Notes under the pieces: model-generated | The model's input: only the letters and a program-made list of their open reading frames with translations | Databases searched by the model: none | What the model was told of the DNA's origin: nothing | DNA from: an uncultured Verrucomicrobiae bacterium | GTDB taxonomy: Bacteria > Verrucomicrobiota > Verrucomicrobiia > Limisphaerales > UBA1100 | Direction of reading: 5' to 3' | DNA: 64,000 nucleotides | Assembly: GCA_937775205.1 (NCBI GenBank) | Contig: CALKBX010000008.1 | Span: 1-64,000, forward strand | Translations under genes and position numbers: made by a program | Shown here: positions 1-9,588 of the stretch, in pieces | Layout of the letters: every line of letters starts with the position of its first letter | Position numbering within the stretch: the stretch's first letter is position 1

Positions 1-26
1 GTATTTTCATAATAATTTATTGAGTG

Positions 27-1979
27 CTATTTAAAGCGAGCGGCGAGGAAACTCATTTGTTGGTTCACCTTGGCCTGTGATTGCTCCATCGCCACGAAGC
101 CGCGGATGAGCTGATCGCGGTTGGATTGCACCACCCGTTCATGATCGGCGATTTGCTTGGTGATGTCGGTCACCTGATCGGCCATGTTTTTCTGCGTAGT
201 GGCCATGGCGCCGTCGTCATCCAGCACGTTGTCCAGATAATCGTACAGCGCGATGCCCACGCCGTAGGTTTCGGTGGTAAAGAGGCTTTTGATTTGGCCG
301 AGGTTATCGCGCAGGGCGCTGTCGAGTTTTTCCGAGTCGTTTAGCGTAATTTCGTTGGTGTAACCGGTGGAGGTGTAGCCAATGGATTCGAGGCGCTTGA
401 TGGTGCTGGTGATGCCGCTGACGTCGCCGGTGATTTTCGAGCGCAACTCGCGCCCGATTTCTGTCGGCAAGGTTTCCGAGGCGAGCACGCCCCGCGTGAT
501 CTTGCCGTCCGCGTCCGTGCTGCTGGCGATTTGCGAGGAGATGAGCGACTGCACTTTGTTCAGGCGCGTAATCAAATCGGAGATGGCGGTCTTGACGACT
601 TCCGTGTCGGATTGCACGGTAATCGTGGCTTTTTTTGGGTTGCTATCCAGAAAATAAACATCGCCGCTTTGGGCACTGGTGAGGTCCACCGCGCTGGTGC
701 CCGCCTCCGCATCGGCCTTGGTGGTGTGCAGGGTGAAAGCTGTTGTTGGCCGTGACTTTCACATAATAAGTGGTGCTGCCGGAAAGCCCGCCGGGCACGG
801 AGCCGGGGCTGTACATCGTCACAGCGTCGCCGGTGGAATAGTTGTGGCTTTCGGTGGTGGTCACGCTTTCGCCGGAGGTATCCACGCTGCTGATGCGCGA
901 GGCACCGCTGGCTTGGGTGGCGGTGACGGAGAGGCCCTGCACGCCCGAGCTGTTTTGGGTGATGGTGTTGCTGCGGCTCTCGAGCGGGCCGTTGTCATTC
1001 ACCATTGTAGAGCAAATTGTTGCCGCGTGAAAGGCTGCCGCTGTTGGCGGTGAGCAGGCGGGTCTTGGCCAGAAAATCTCCGCTCACATCTTCGAGTGTG
1101 ATGCCCACGTCGCCCTCGGTTTTGTTGGTGATGAGAAAGCGGTCGTTCACCGTGTCGTAGTTCGCGTACACGCCGGCCTCGGAGTTGTTGATGTTGTCGA
1201 GGATGTCCGTGATGTTGTCGGTGGCGGAATAGGTGATAGAGGTTTCGTTGATTTTGAACGAGCCGCTGGCGCTGCCCGCGCCGTCGGTAAAGTTGGCCGC
1301 GTCGACGGTTTTGGAAAGATCCATGCCGCCGATATTGGCGCCGCTGGTGATGCTGCTGGTGCCGTTGGCGTTCAGGCGCAGGGCTTGCAGCAGGTTGCTG
1401 GTGTCCGTGGCGCTGCCGAGCACCACGGTGCTCGAATCGGTGAAGGTGACTTTGTCGCTGGCTGATGGAGTAATCGAAGCTGCCGCCCACGGCTGTTTTG
1501 ATGGCGGCGAGCGTGGTGTCCAGCGAGTCGCTGGTGGACACGGTGATTTGTTTGCCCTGCACGGTGACCGTGCCTTCGGTGACGGCGATGGCGAATCCGG
1601 CGGAATCGAGTGCGGCGCTGGTGGTGACGCTTGCGCCCACGTCGGTATTGCCCAGTTGTTTGGCGGCGGTGGCGAGCTGGTAAATTTCAAACCGATAATC
1701 GCCCGAGGACGTGCCTTCCTTGGCGGTGGCGGTAGGTGTGCGATTGGTTGGAAGTGACCGAACGGCTGTCGTACAGGTCGGTTTCCTTGAGTGTTTTGGA
1801 ATTGGTTTTCAGCGTGGTTAGCTCATTCTTGAGCTTGGTGAGCGCGCTGTTTTTGCTGGCCAAGGGTCGCGTTGCTCCACGCGCATGCGCCGCTGGGGCG
1901 CCCGCTCCACGTTCGAGAGCTGGTCCACCATCGATTTCCAGTCAAAACCGGTAACTAAGCCTGCTACTTGTAAATCCAT
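27..1979 (-). CDS. fliD: Flagellar filament cap protein FliD (HAP2), frameshifted
   Basis: FliD caps the growing filament and folds exported flagellin. The N-terminus (LQVAGLVTGFDWKSMVDQL, from ATG 1979) and the C-terminal coiled region (MADQVTDITKQIADHERVV, then SQAKVNQQMSFLAARFK) are typical. The reading frame changes about five times (near 1875, 1725, 1460, 1003 and 745), yet each segment continues the protein sensibly and has no other damage, giving about 650 residues. This looks like sequencing indels more than decay. A central segment (about 850-690) holds a TGDxV...VPGGL...YYVKVT module that also occurs twice in FlgE of this window. A sigma-54 promoter lies 45-60 bases upstream. Identity is secure; the exact protein sequence is not. 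Confidence 0.9.
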
Positions 1980-1992
1980 TAGATTGTCTTCA

Positions 1993-2013
1993 CGGACACA
2001 GCACAAGTGTCCG
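1993..2013 (-). other. Hairpin at predicted 5' end of fliD mRNA
   Basis: A perfect 7-bp inverted repeat (CGGACAC at 2013-2007, GTGTCCG at 1999-1993) lies at the transcription start predicted from the sigma-54 promoter (about 2012). It may protect the 5' end or tune translation of fliD. The role is inferred. Confidence 0.4.
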
Positions 2014-2022
2014 GCTAAACAT

Positions 2023-2038
2023 AGCAAGTAAGATGCCA
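2023..2038 (-). promoter_or_regulatory. Sigma-54 promoter of fliD
   Basis: TGGCATC-TTAC-TTGCT matches the -24/-12 consensus TGGCACG-N4-TTGCW with exact GG-N10-GC spacing. The start is predicted near 2012, leaving a 33-base leader before fliD. Confidence 0.8.
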
Positions 2039-2051
2039 GAAATGGCGGAAA

Positions 2052-2486
2052 TTAGTAATCGCAGTCGAGCAGGATCGTCTCGCCGCAAGTGCAGCCCACG
2101 CGGATGCGCTTGATGATTTCATCCTCACGCTCGTACTCGATGGTGGCAAGTTTGGGCGCTTCCTCGCCTTCGCCGGCTGCTACGTCAGCTGGGATTGCGG
2201 GAGCCGTGATCTTGATTTCCGGCAACGCAACACGCGCGGGCGCAGCGGCCACGGCGGCTTCAATTTGGGTGATGGCCTTTTCTGCCGCTTCGCCGGTGAG
2301 CCCGCCTTCCTGAATTATTTGCCGGATGTGCCCGGCCAAATCCACCGCTTCGGCGGGGGTCACCGGACTGGGCGCGGGAGCGTCCAGCTCATCGGTCTCC
2401 AAGCCGGGAGCTTCGCGCCGCACAAATTTGGAGGCTTCCGAGGGCTCGGCCAGATCGCCGCCAAATGGAATGAATTCGCGTGCCAT
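2052..2486 (-). CDS. Unknown 144-residue protein between motB and fliD
   Basis: Not recognised. It is acidic, with a Pro/Ala-rich middle (residues 30-45 and 85-110), a predicted helix around 48-80 (AVDLAGHIRQIIQEGG) and a C-terminus containing GCTCGETILLDCDY. The three closely spaced Cys could bind metal or form a disulfide. It starts 3 bases after the motB stop, so it belongs to the fliA-motAB transcription unit, and its intact frame contrasts with its neighbours. A motor- or export-associated accessory role is guessed from position only. Confidence 0.7.
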   Translation of the reverse strand: MAREFIPFGGDLAEPSEASKFVRREAPGLETDELDAPAPSPVTPAEAVDLAGHIRQIIQEGGLTGEAAEKAITQIEAAVAAAPARVALPEIKITAPAIPADVAAGEGEEAPKLATIEYEREDEIIKRIRVGCTCGETILLDCDY

Positions 2487-2489
2487 GAT

Positions 2490-3213
2490 TTAGCGTTGGA
2501 TCCCCGCACGTACCATAATGGTCACGCGGTCGTGATGAGAATGGTTGAGGTCGTGCAAATAATTCCTGAGCGGTTTACTGCTGCTAAAGCCGGCCACCTT
2601 AATAAATTGCTCGGTCTTCATCGCTTTGCGATCCATAGCTCGCGGGCCACGAGTGCCCGGTCGGTGGAGAGCTCCCATGTGTTTACCGGCTCGCCATTCA
2701 GTTCCACATTACTCGCGGTGTGGCCCTCCACTTCCACGCGCGTGGATTGGTGCCGCGCCAGCACAAAAGATAGAATTTCAAACACAGTCTGCCCATATTT
2801 CGTGAGCTCTGCGGTTGGGCCCTCGAAAAGTCGCCGGTTCGGGTCGTTATAAAATTCGATCAACAATCCTTCACTGGTCATCTTTACTCGCATGGTTTTC
2901 ATGTCGATGAAGTTCGGGTTGTCTGCGAACACCTCGACGATGTCCTTGTTAATTCGGCGCATCATTTGCAGGTCAATGGCTGAGGCATTGTCGAACACCG
3001 AGCGCTTGGCTTCGATGAGATCCGCATTCTGGATGGGGATGATGCCCACCGACATTTTGGTGACACTCTTGAAGCGTGTATTGAAATACTGCTGCACTTC
3101 GCCCTTTACCTTTTCGTCCTGGTTCAGGATCCACAACAACATAAACAGCGCCATCATCGCGGTTACAAAGTCCGCGAACGCCACTTTCCATGCTCCTCCT
3201 CCGCTCCTGCCAT
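2490..3213 (-). CDS. motB: Flagellar stator protein MotB, frameshifted
   Basis: MotB anchors the stator to peptidoglycan. The single membrane helix with the proton-binding Asp is clear (WKVAFADFVTAMMALFMLL). The OmpA-like peptidoglycan domain is seen as VEGHTAS, WELSTDRALVAR and the C-terminal RNYLHDLNHSHHDRVTIMV. One base is missing in the first ten codons (the ATG at 3213 is out of frame with AWKVAFADF) and another shift lies near 2650. With these repaired the protein is about 240 residues, normal for MotB. It follows motA by 38 bases. Frameshifts are probably sequence errors; all functional motifs persist. Confidence 0.88.
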
Positions 3214-3251
3214 CGTTTATTTCTCCATCAAAAGTGTTTGGGTTGAGTCAT

Positions 3252-4153
3252 TTACCCTGCGGATTTCAGGGTGTCTTCCAGTTCGCCCGAGCCCATGCGA
3301 ACATCGGATGTCAGCTCGCGTCGGCCCACTTCGCAGGCCACCAGCGGCGGCAAGCCGTTGGCGAAGCTCACCACGCCGGATTTGATTGCCTTCATGTAAG
3401 CCATCTCCGCGTGGCCATTAAATTCTGCGCAGGTGGCAATCGGCCCCACCACGCAGTACGAGCCGAAGATACCAAAAAACGTTCCCGCCAACGCCGTGGC
3501 GATGCCTTGGCCCACGGCCTCACCGCCCTGGCCCAGCTTGTACATCATCACCACGATGATGCCCAACACCGCCGCCACAATACCAAATGCCGGTAGTCCG
3601 TCCGACACTTTGTTCATCACCAAAATGGGATCGTGGTGTTCCTCTTCCATCACGTGCAGGCTTTTGGACATCAGCGGCTCCAGTTGATCGGGCTTGATGC
3701 GGCCATCCACAATGGGTTTGAGCCCGTCGCACATAAATTCTACCGCATGATGGTTGGCGTGGAATTTAGGATATTTGGCAGAACAAACTGCTGGCTTCCG
3801 GATTCATCACGTGCTCCTCCAGCGCAATCATGCCGCCGCGGCGGCCGAGCTGGAACAGCTCATACATGCATTTGAAAAGCTCCTCGTAATCCGCCTTGCT
3901 GAAGGGCGCCCCTTTCAGAGTGCCAATGCCTGTGAGATCACGCCCTTGAGCACGGTCATCGGTGCCATCACCATCATCGCAGCCGATCACCATGCCGCCG
4001 AGGGCGATGAATTCGTTGGCGTGGACGAGGCTCATCGCCGCGCCCCATTCGGCTTTGGCAAACATTTCGCCGATGCCGTGGCCGCCGCCGGCCGCCATGG
4101 CAAAGCCGGTCAGCACGCCGATCAAAATTATAATATCCTACAATTACTAGCAT
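3252..4153 (-). CDS. motA: Flagellar stator protein MotA, frameshifted
   Basis: MotA forms the ion channel with MotB and pushes on FliG. The start (MLVIVG, ATG 4153) has a strong AGGAGG seven bases upstream. Family signatures include ANEFIALGGMVIG, GTLKGAPFSKADYEELF, the cytoplasmic EEEHHDPILVMNKVSD, and the last two membrane helices (LPAFGIVAAVLGIIVVMM; GTFFGIFGSYCVVGPIA). About four frame changes (near 4135, 3980, 3935 and 3760) interrupt the frame; two of them compensate each other around MMVMAPMTVLKGVIS. Repaired length is about 300 residues. It lies directly downstream of fliA. Confidence 0.88.
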
Positions 4154-4169
4154 TGTTTTCTCCTCCTTG

Positions 4170-4979
4170 TTACACACGCTCCTGTCGTTGCAGATAGGCA
4201 CGCAATGACAACACCGCCTCGGTGTTCACTTGGCAAACCCGGCCTTCGCTGATGTTCATCAGCTCCGCGATGTCTTTCATGCGCAATCCTTCGTAATAAA
4301 ACAAGAGTAAAACCTTCTGTTGCTGCCGCGAGAGCTGCAAAATTCGGTCCCGAATCATCGCGTGCAGCTCGTGCCGGCTGGCCTGATCGGATGGATCGGG
4401 CTGGGTGAGATCGGCCACATGCTGGTCGCCCGATCCAAATTCATCGTCGCTTTCGAGCATTTGATGCAGCGGCACAAAAATCACCGGGCGCAGTTGATCG
4501 AGCAAATCGCGGTAGCCATCCACCGTGGTGCCAATGCGCGTGGCGATTTCCTCCTCGGTGGGCTGGCGGTTGAGCTCAATGCGCAGGCTCTCGAGGCTGC
4601 TTTCCAACTCGCGGCGCCGCGAATACACCGAGCGCGAAAGCGGCTGCGACTTCCGTATCTCATCCAGGATCGCCCCGCGAATCCGCATCCGCGCGTACGC
4701 CTCGAAGACGACGCCCAAGCCGGGATCAAACGTGTGCGCGCTTTGGATGAGCGCGAGGCACGCGATATTTTTCAGGTCATCCACGTCCACCGTCACCCGC
4801 ACCAACGGCGCGAAGCGATGCACCATCTGGCTAATCACCGGCGCGTAGTTGACCAGTAATTCCTCTTCGGTCACTTCCGTGAGGTGCGTCTTTTGGTACG
4901 CCCGCGCCGCGGCTACGCGCTGCGGCTGGGGCGGCGGGCGATTTGTCTTCTGTTCCGGGTTGGTGGTGGCTTGAGCCAT
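4170..4979 (-). CDS. fliA: RNA polymerase sigma factor FliA (sigma-28)
   Basis: The flagellar class sigma factor is intact at 269 residues. Region 2 lies at about residues 42-112 (ISQMVHRFAP, DLKNIACLALIQSA, RIRGAILDEIRK). Region 3 is near 115-160 (LSRSVYSRRRELE). Region 4 is at the C-terminus (about 215-262), with the helix-turn-helix MKDIAELMNISEGRVCQV. An unusual Pro/Gln-rich N-terminal extension of about 30 residues precedes region 2. It sits between a small membrane protein gene and motA in an operon headed by a sigma-54 promoter, implying a sigma-54 to sigma-28 hierarchy. I found no convincing sigma-28 promoter in the window. Confidence 0.93.
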   Translation of the reverse strand: MAQATTNPEQKTNRPPPQPQRVAAARAYQKTHLTEVTEEELLVNYAPVISQMVHRFAPLVRVTVDVDDLKNIACLALIQSAHTFDPGLGVVFEAYARMRIRGAILDEIRKSQPLSRSVYSRRRELESSLESLRIELNRQPTEEEIATRIGTTVDGYRDLLDQLRPVIFVPLHQMLESDDEFGSGDQHVADLTQPDPSDQASRHELHAMIRDRILQLSRQQQKVLLLFYYEGLRMKDIAELMNISEGRVCQVNTEAVLSLRAYLQRQERV

Positions 4980-5000
4980 GGGTCAAAATTTCTTCTGCTA

Positions 5001-5283
5001 TTATGCCGGAGGTGCCTCCTGTTGGGCCTCGGCTTGGGCTCTGCTGCGCCTCGGCTTGGGCCTGTTGTTGTCGTTCCATTTCCGCCTGCGCCTTCTCTTG
5101 TTGGGCGCTCACCAAACTGGCCAACCACAGGCGCATCCACCAATGGCCCACCAGCCCAAATGCCAGCGCGGCGATGGCGGCACTGGTGAGCGTGCGATCC
5201 CAGCCGCGGCCTTGATAAAATCCCAGATCCGCAAATCAGGGCAAAGCCGATGCTTCCCGCGAGGGTGGTGACCAGTTGGGTCA
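5001..5283 (-). CDS. Small two-helix membrane protein, frameshifted
   Basis: The ATG at 5283 follows an AGGAGG by about ten bases. With two single-base corrections (near 5235 and 5035) the product is about 95 residues: a membrane helix (MTQLVTTLAGSIGFALI), a linker with FYQGRGWDRTL, a second helix (TSAAIAALAFGLVGHWWM), then a Gln/Ala/Glu-rich coiled coil of KAQAEMERQQQAQAEA type ending QQEAPPA. The stop at 5001-5003 is just before fliA. No known family is recognised. Its place before fliA-motAB suggests a motility-associated membrane protein. Confidence 0.5.
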
Positions 5284-8200
5284 TGGGCGTGCGTCCTCCT
5301 TTTGTGGCCACCTTTTGCAGCAGTTGGGGATGCCTTGTCGCCAGACACCTGCACTAATACCATAGCCGACCGTGCTTTGGCGAGCAGGTAAGCTTGTGAA
5401 TCAAAGTTGAGTTTCTCGCTCGCCGCCAGCTTGGGCAGCGCCGGCGGGCGCGTGTGGTAGCGCACATCGGGCAGGCGATTTAGGAAGGCAATCAAATGGT
5501 CCGTCTTCAAAACGTGTTTGTGATAGGAACTGAAATTCTGAAACACATCCGGCGTGCGACCCGTGTAGCTCGGGAAAAACATACCCACGGCTTGGCCCTG
5601 ATTATTGAGCAGCGCCGCGCCGCGGAAGCCCGGAGTGCGGCGGAGTATTTTGAACCGCGCGTCGCCCAGCGCTTTTTCCAGCGCGGTGAGGTCACTGTGT
5701 CAATCCATCAAACGGGCCCACCAAAGTTTCTGGTCCACCAGCTTGGCCAGCCGGATGGCGCTGTTCCCTGCGGGCGACTCACCATGCCGGGAATCACCGA
5801 GACCCGCAGCAACGCGCGGCCTTCTTCCACTTGGTCCAGCGGGGGAGCCGTTCGCGTATGCGTCGGCCATCGAGCATGACCCATTCGCCCTCGGCAAATT
5901 CTTTTGCCTGCGCCTGAGGTTTAGGGTTGTGCCAGCTTCGTTTCACGGCATCGTACCACAGTATTTTCTTTCAATAAATATCCGATGCGCAGGTCGGCGT
6001 TGCCTAGAAGATTGTGGGCGGCATGCAGCGCGGCTTTCAGGCGCTTGAGGCTTGAGGTTTGCAGGCGGTACAAGGTCGTCGCCGCTGCGGCATAGCCTAT
6101 TGGGCTGATCGCGTTGGGCGTGCCGGGGCTTGTCGAGGTAGGCTTTCGAAGGTAAACACCAGTCGATCGCCCAACGCGGGGTTGTGCAGCGTGAAAAAGC
6201 GCGGATCGGCCTGCGCCCCGAGGATGGCTGCGATGCGGGTATCGGCCAGAGCCGCGCGCGGGCCGGGGCCCTGGTTGGGCAAAGGTAAATTGATTGCCCA
6301 GCACCTGCACCGGCATCGCGTTGGCGCGCAGCCGTGGCTGTAGCTGAGCGAAAGCGCCGGGAATTGATAATTCCCACTCACCTTGAGTAGCAGATATTGA
6401 TCCAGATCGCCGTGCTCAAGATTCACTTCTTGCGCCGGGAACGCTCCATTTTCTGTCACCACCTGAAATCGTGTGCCGCTGAGTTTGAGGTGTTTGCCGG
6501 TGACGACATAGCCATTTTGGGAAACGAAAAATCCGGTGGACCAATCCCGCGCCGCGAATGATGCGCTTGATTGCGCGTCCACCATCGGGCTGGGCGCTTT
6601 GGGCGCGGTCAGCCTGGCTTGCAGTTGAGCGGCCAGCGTGCGTGCGTCGCGCAGTTGCTCAGGCGTGAGCAATCGTTGCAAAGTATCGCGGCCGCTGATG
6701 GCCGCCTGTTGGCGTTGGCGGGCGGCCAGCCACCACCATGCGTACGCGCGTACGGGATCGTTCCCGCCCAGCACTTCATGGGTGGGCTCGGACATTTCGC
6801 CCGGTTGCTCGGAATCATACCACTTGCCCAGCACCGCCGCCGCATGAAGCCCCTGGCCCACGGGCACCAGAAGTTCCAGCCGTTGCGTTTCGGAATTTCC
6901 GGGCACGGGCAAATAACGCGCGCGCGCGCTGGCCAGCACCGCACTGGCTTTGGCCAACTCGGCCGGCAGCGATGTCTGCCGGATGCGCCTCGGCAAAGGC
7001 GACGGGCACGCGCAATGTCACTTGCTCGCCGGCGCGGCGGCCCTGATAATAAAACAACTCCCAGATTGTATTGGCTAGGCGCATGCCCCATTCGGGCGGC
7101 CTCGCGATAGAGTATAAAGGCCCGCGGCAAATTGGGAGGCACGCCGAGGCCGTTTTCATGCAGCTGCGCGAGGTTGTAAAAGGAATCGGGCTGTTCGTGC
7201 TTGAACGGCTTCTTCCAGCCAATGACGCCGCGCGCGCTGAATCGATTTTGACGCCGTCGCCACGTTGATACATCACGCCCAGCGCATGCAGCGAGGGCCC
7301 GTAGCCTTGTTGGGCCGCCAGCAGAAAATGGTCGTGTGCATCCTGAAATAACCGATTTTCGGCGGACGTCAACTTGCCGTCGCCATTTTTATCCCAAATC
7401 TTGATCTGTTCCGGATTGAGCGCGGCGGGGTTCACGCGACCGCCCTGCGTGTGATAGAGAATGCCCAGTTGATGATACGCGGCCACCACGCCTTGCGCGG
7501 CGGCGCGTCGCAGGAATTGTTCGGCCAACGCGGGGTTGGGGGCAATGACCTGGTTGAGATGCTTGAGGCCGTTTTGATGTATGCGACCGAGATTGTATTG
7601 CGCCACCGAATGGCCTTGTTGGGCGGCGAGCTGGTAAAGTTCCAGCGCCTTCATCAGGTTGCGTTGAACGCCCTGGCCGGTTTCATAAAGATACGCGAGG
7701 CTCGCCTGCGCCATGGCGTGCCGCGAGCGGGTGGCGCGCTCGTACTCCACGGCGGCATCTGTGAAATTTCCAATTCGCTGAAACAACAGGCCGCGATTGT
7801 AAAAATCGGTGGCATCACTGGAGATCGCCGAGGGGTCGTATGGATTTTTCGGGCCACGAAATTGCTGGTGCCGAGGGTCGGGCGCGCCAAACTTGATGAG
7901 ATGCTCATATAAGATCCCATCGCGAAAATACTTGTCGCATGGCGGTTTCGTGAGCCGCCGGGGCCTGCATGCCGCGTTGTTCAAAAACGCGTGCAATATC
8001 GGCCAGGATTTTACCATAACGCGCGCGCTGCTGGTTGTTGGCATAAAGGCGCAGCCACTCCTCGGGATTAGGCCGCGCACCCGCGCCGGGCAATTGCGGA
8101 ACCAGATGATACGCCAAGGCGATCGGCCCGCACAAAGGCCGCTGAGTCCAGGGGGGGGAGATGGAAATGGCACCTTCTGCAGGCTGAGCTTCCGCCCCGC

Positions 8201-8447
8201 GCCCGGAATTGTTTCCTACAAATTGCGCGCCGCCCTTGAACCAACTCCGTATAACGGCCAGCCACTGTTCGGCCATTAAACGGCTGGCGGTTTGCTGAGG
8301 AGTTTCGGGCACAAACCCAGATGCCTTCGCCGGCGCCGTTACTTCGGCTCCGTGCCCGCGCGGGGGGAGGGCGCCCTGAAATATCAGTGCGCCGCCCAGC
8401 AGAGCGGTTACTTGAATGGCTCGCAGATTTATTCTCATCGGCTTCAT
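5281..8447 (-). CDS. Secreted Sel1-repeat protein with inactive trypsin-like domain, frameshifted
   Basis: The protein (about 1050 residues when repaired) begins with a signal peptide (MRINLRAIQVTALLGGALIF, cleavage after about residue 34). A Sel1/TPR-like array follows (AQASLAYLYETGQGV, AQYNLGRIHQNG, HALGVMYQRGDGVK; about 7830-7000), with a canonical EF-hand loop DKNGDGKLTSAE embedded near 7355-7400. The last third resembles an HtrA/trypsin fold: GFFVSQNGYVVTGKHL keeps the His and LDQYLLLKV keeps the Asp. The Ser motif GNSGGP is replaced by GFRGAA (about 5615-5640), so it should not be an active serine protease. At least six frame changes occur. It is first in the operon ending in motAB. The C-terminus is uncertain; one frame ends in an ATGA overlap with the next gene. 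Confidence 0.65.
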
Positions 8448-8505
8448 TCTCTGGGTTGCCCGGCCTTTTTCAAGTCAGGACAAGCAAGATTATCCGACAC
8501 CGAGC

Positions 8506-8521
8506 AGCAAATCTCGGGCCA
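8506..8521 (-). promoter_or_regulatory. Sigma-54 promoter of the fliA-motAB operon
   Basis: TGGCCCG-AGAT-TTGCT, with exact GG-N10-GC spacing and one departure from TGGCACG. The start is predicted near 8495, about 48 bases before the first gene. It is divergent from the flgB promoter. Confidence 0.75.
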
Positions 8522-8599
8522 ACTTTTTAAAAACCCTCATCAGACTCAAAAACGCTATTTTAAGCCAAAAATCACAAAAACATCTAATTTTAACCAAAA

Positions 8600-8612
8600 G
8601 GCAAAAAATGCC
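8600..8612. promoter_or_regulatory. Candidate activator-binding palindrome
   Basis: GGCAAAAAATGCC is a palindrome in the A/T-rich gap between two divergent sigma-54 promoters (8521 and 8712), at a distance typical of enhancer sites for sigma-54 activators. Similar GGC-A(5-6)-G/C elements lie near 25757, 54576 and 59442, each upstream of another sigma-54 site. The function is inferred. Confidence 0.35.
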
Positions 8613-8711
8613 AGAATTGCCAAGTTTATTAACTTCATAAAAATGGCCTAAAAACTCAAAAAACACGCAAAAAACGCACGTTTTGTGATAATTAGATTTT
8701 AGCCTCTATAG

Positions 8712-8727
8712 TGGCACGGGGCTTGCT
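8712..8727 (+). promoter_or_regulatory. Sigma-54 promoter of flgB cluster
   Basis: TGGCACGGGGCTTGCT is a perfect -24/-12 match. The predicted start (about 8738) falls next to the flgB ATG at 8739, so this message would be leaderless or nearly so. Confidence 0.88.
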
Positions 8728-8738
8728 GCACGCGGTGC

Positions 8739-9116
8739 ATGATTGATGCGCTTTTTAGCGGCGCCAACTACCAAGGCGTGAAGAAGATGCTCGATGCCAC
8801 CACGCTGCGGCAGGAGGCCATCGCAAGTAATTTGGCGAATATTGAGACGCCTCATTATAAGCGGATGGACGTGCAGGCCACGTTTGCCTCGGAGTTGTCG
8901 CGCGCCATTGGCACCGGCTCGGCGCATACCGTGCGTGGGGTGCAGGCGCGGATCACGGTGGACACTTCCGCCACAGCGCAGAATCGCGATGGCAACACGG
9001 TGCAACTCGAGAAGGAGCTAATGCTTTTACAGAAAAACATGGTGGCCCATCACATGCAGACTCAAATGATTTCCGGCACGTTCACTAAACTGCGTTCGGC
9101 CATTAAATCACGATAA
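8739..9116 (+). CDS. flgB: Flagellar proximal rod protein FlgB
   Basis: FlgB is the base rod subunit above the MS ring. It has 125 residues with the family N-terminus (LRQEAIASNLANIETPHYKR) and C-terminus (MLLQKNMVAHHMQTQMI), which pair as a coiled coil. The start gives the usual MIDALF opening and lies immediately after a sigma-54 promoter. There is no Shine-Dalgarno, in keeping with leaderless initiation. It heads an intact plus-strand cluster. Confidence 0.93.
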   Translation: MIDALFSGANYQGVKKMLDATTLRQEAIASNLANIETPHYKRMDVQATFASELSRAIGTGSAHTVRGVQARITVDTSATAQNRDGNTVQLEKELMLLQKNMVAHHMQTQMISGTFTKLRSAIKSR

Positions 9117-9136
9117 CAATTTTTCCAACCACGACT

Positions 9137-9562
9137 ATGAACATTAACATTTTACCCGGAGTTGACAGCGCCGCTTCCGCCTTGCAGGCGGAGAAGGTGC
9201 GGATGGAGGTGATTTCCCAAAACATCGCCAACGCCAACACCACCCGCACCGACAAGGGCGGCCCGTACCAACGCCAAGTCGTTCGCTTCGAAACGATCAT
9301 GGCCAATCAATTTGACCCCTACAGTGCCAAGGCCGAGGTGCGTGTGTCGGGGATTGAAATGGATAACCGCCCGTTCAAGATTATGCATCAACCCGGCCAT
9401 CCCGATGCGGATGCGGACGGCATGGTAAAATACCCGAACGTAAACGTCCACGAAGAGATGGCGGACTTGATCGCCTCGTCCCGCGCGATGGAGGCTAACC
9501 TTTCCATCATCCGTACCGCCCGCCAAATGGCTATGCAAACTCTGGCGATTGGTAAGAATTAA
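9137..9562 (+). CDS. flgC: Flagellar proximal rod protein FlgC
   Basis: FlgC assembles with FlgB and FlgF into the proximal rod. It has 141 residues. The N-terminal signature is EVISQNIANANTTRTDKGGP, and the C-terminal rod/hook motif is MADLIASSRAMEANLSIIRT. The conserved VKYPNVNVHEEM precedes it. It starts 20 bases after flgB and is followed by fliE, the standard flgB-flgC-fliE order. Confidence 0.94.
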   Translation: MNINILPGVDSAASALQAEKVRMEVISQNIANANTTRTDKGGPYQRQVVRFETIMANQFDPYSAKAEVRVSGIEMDNRPFKIMHQPGHPDADADGMVKYPNVNVHEEMADLIASSRAMEANLSIIRTARQMAMQTLAIGKN

Positions 9563-9588
9563 TTTAGTTAACTGAGAGACCGTATATA

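Noticed and set aside
27-4153. Programmed frameshifting in fliD, motB and motA
   Set aside because: Too many sites, in both directions, without slippery heptamers or a common signal; error or decay is simpler.
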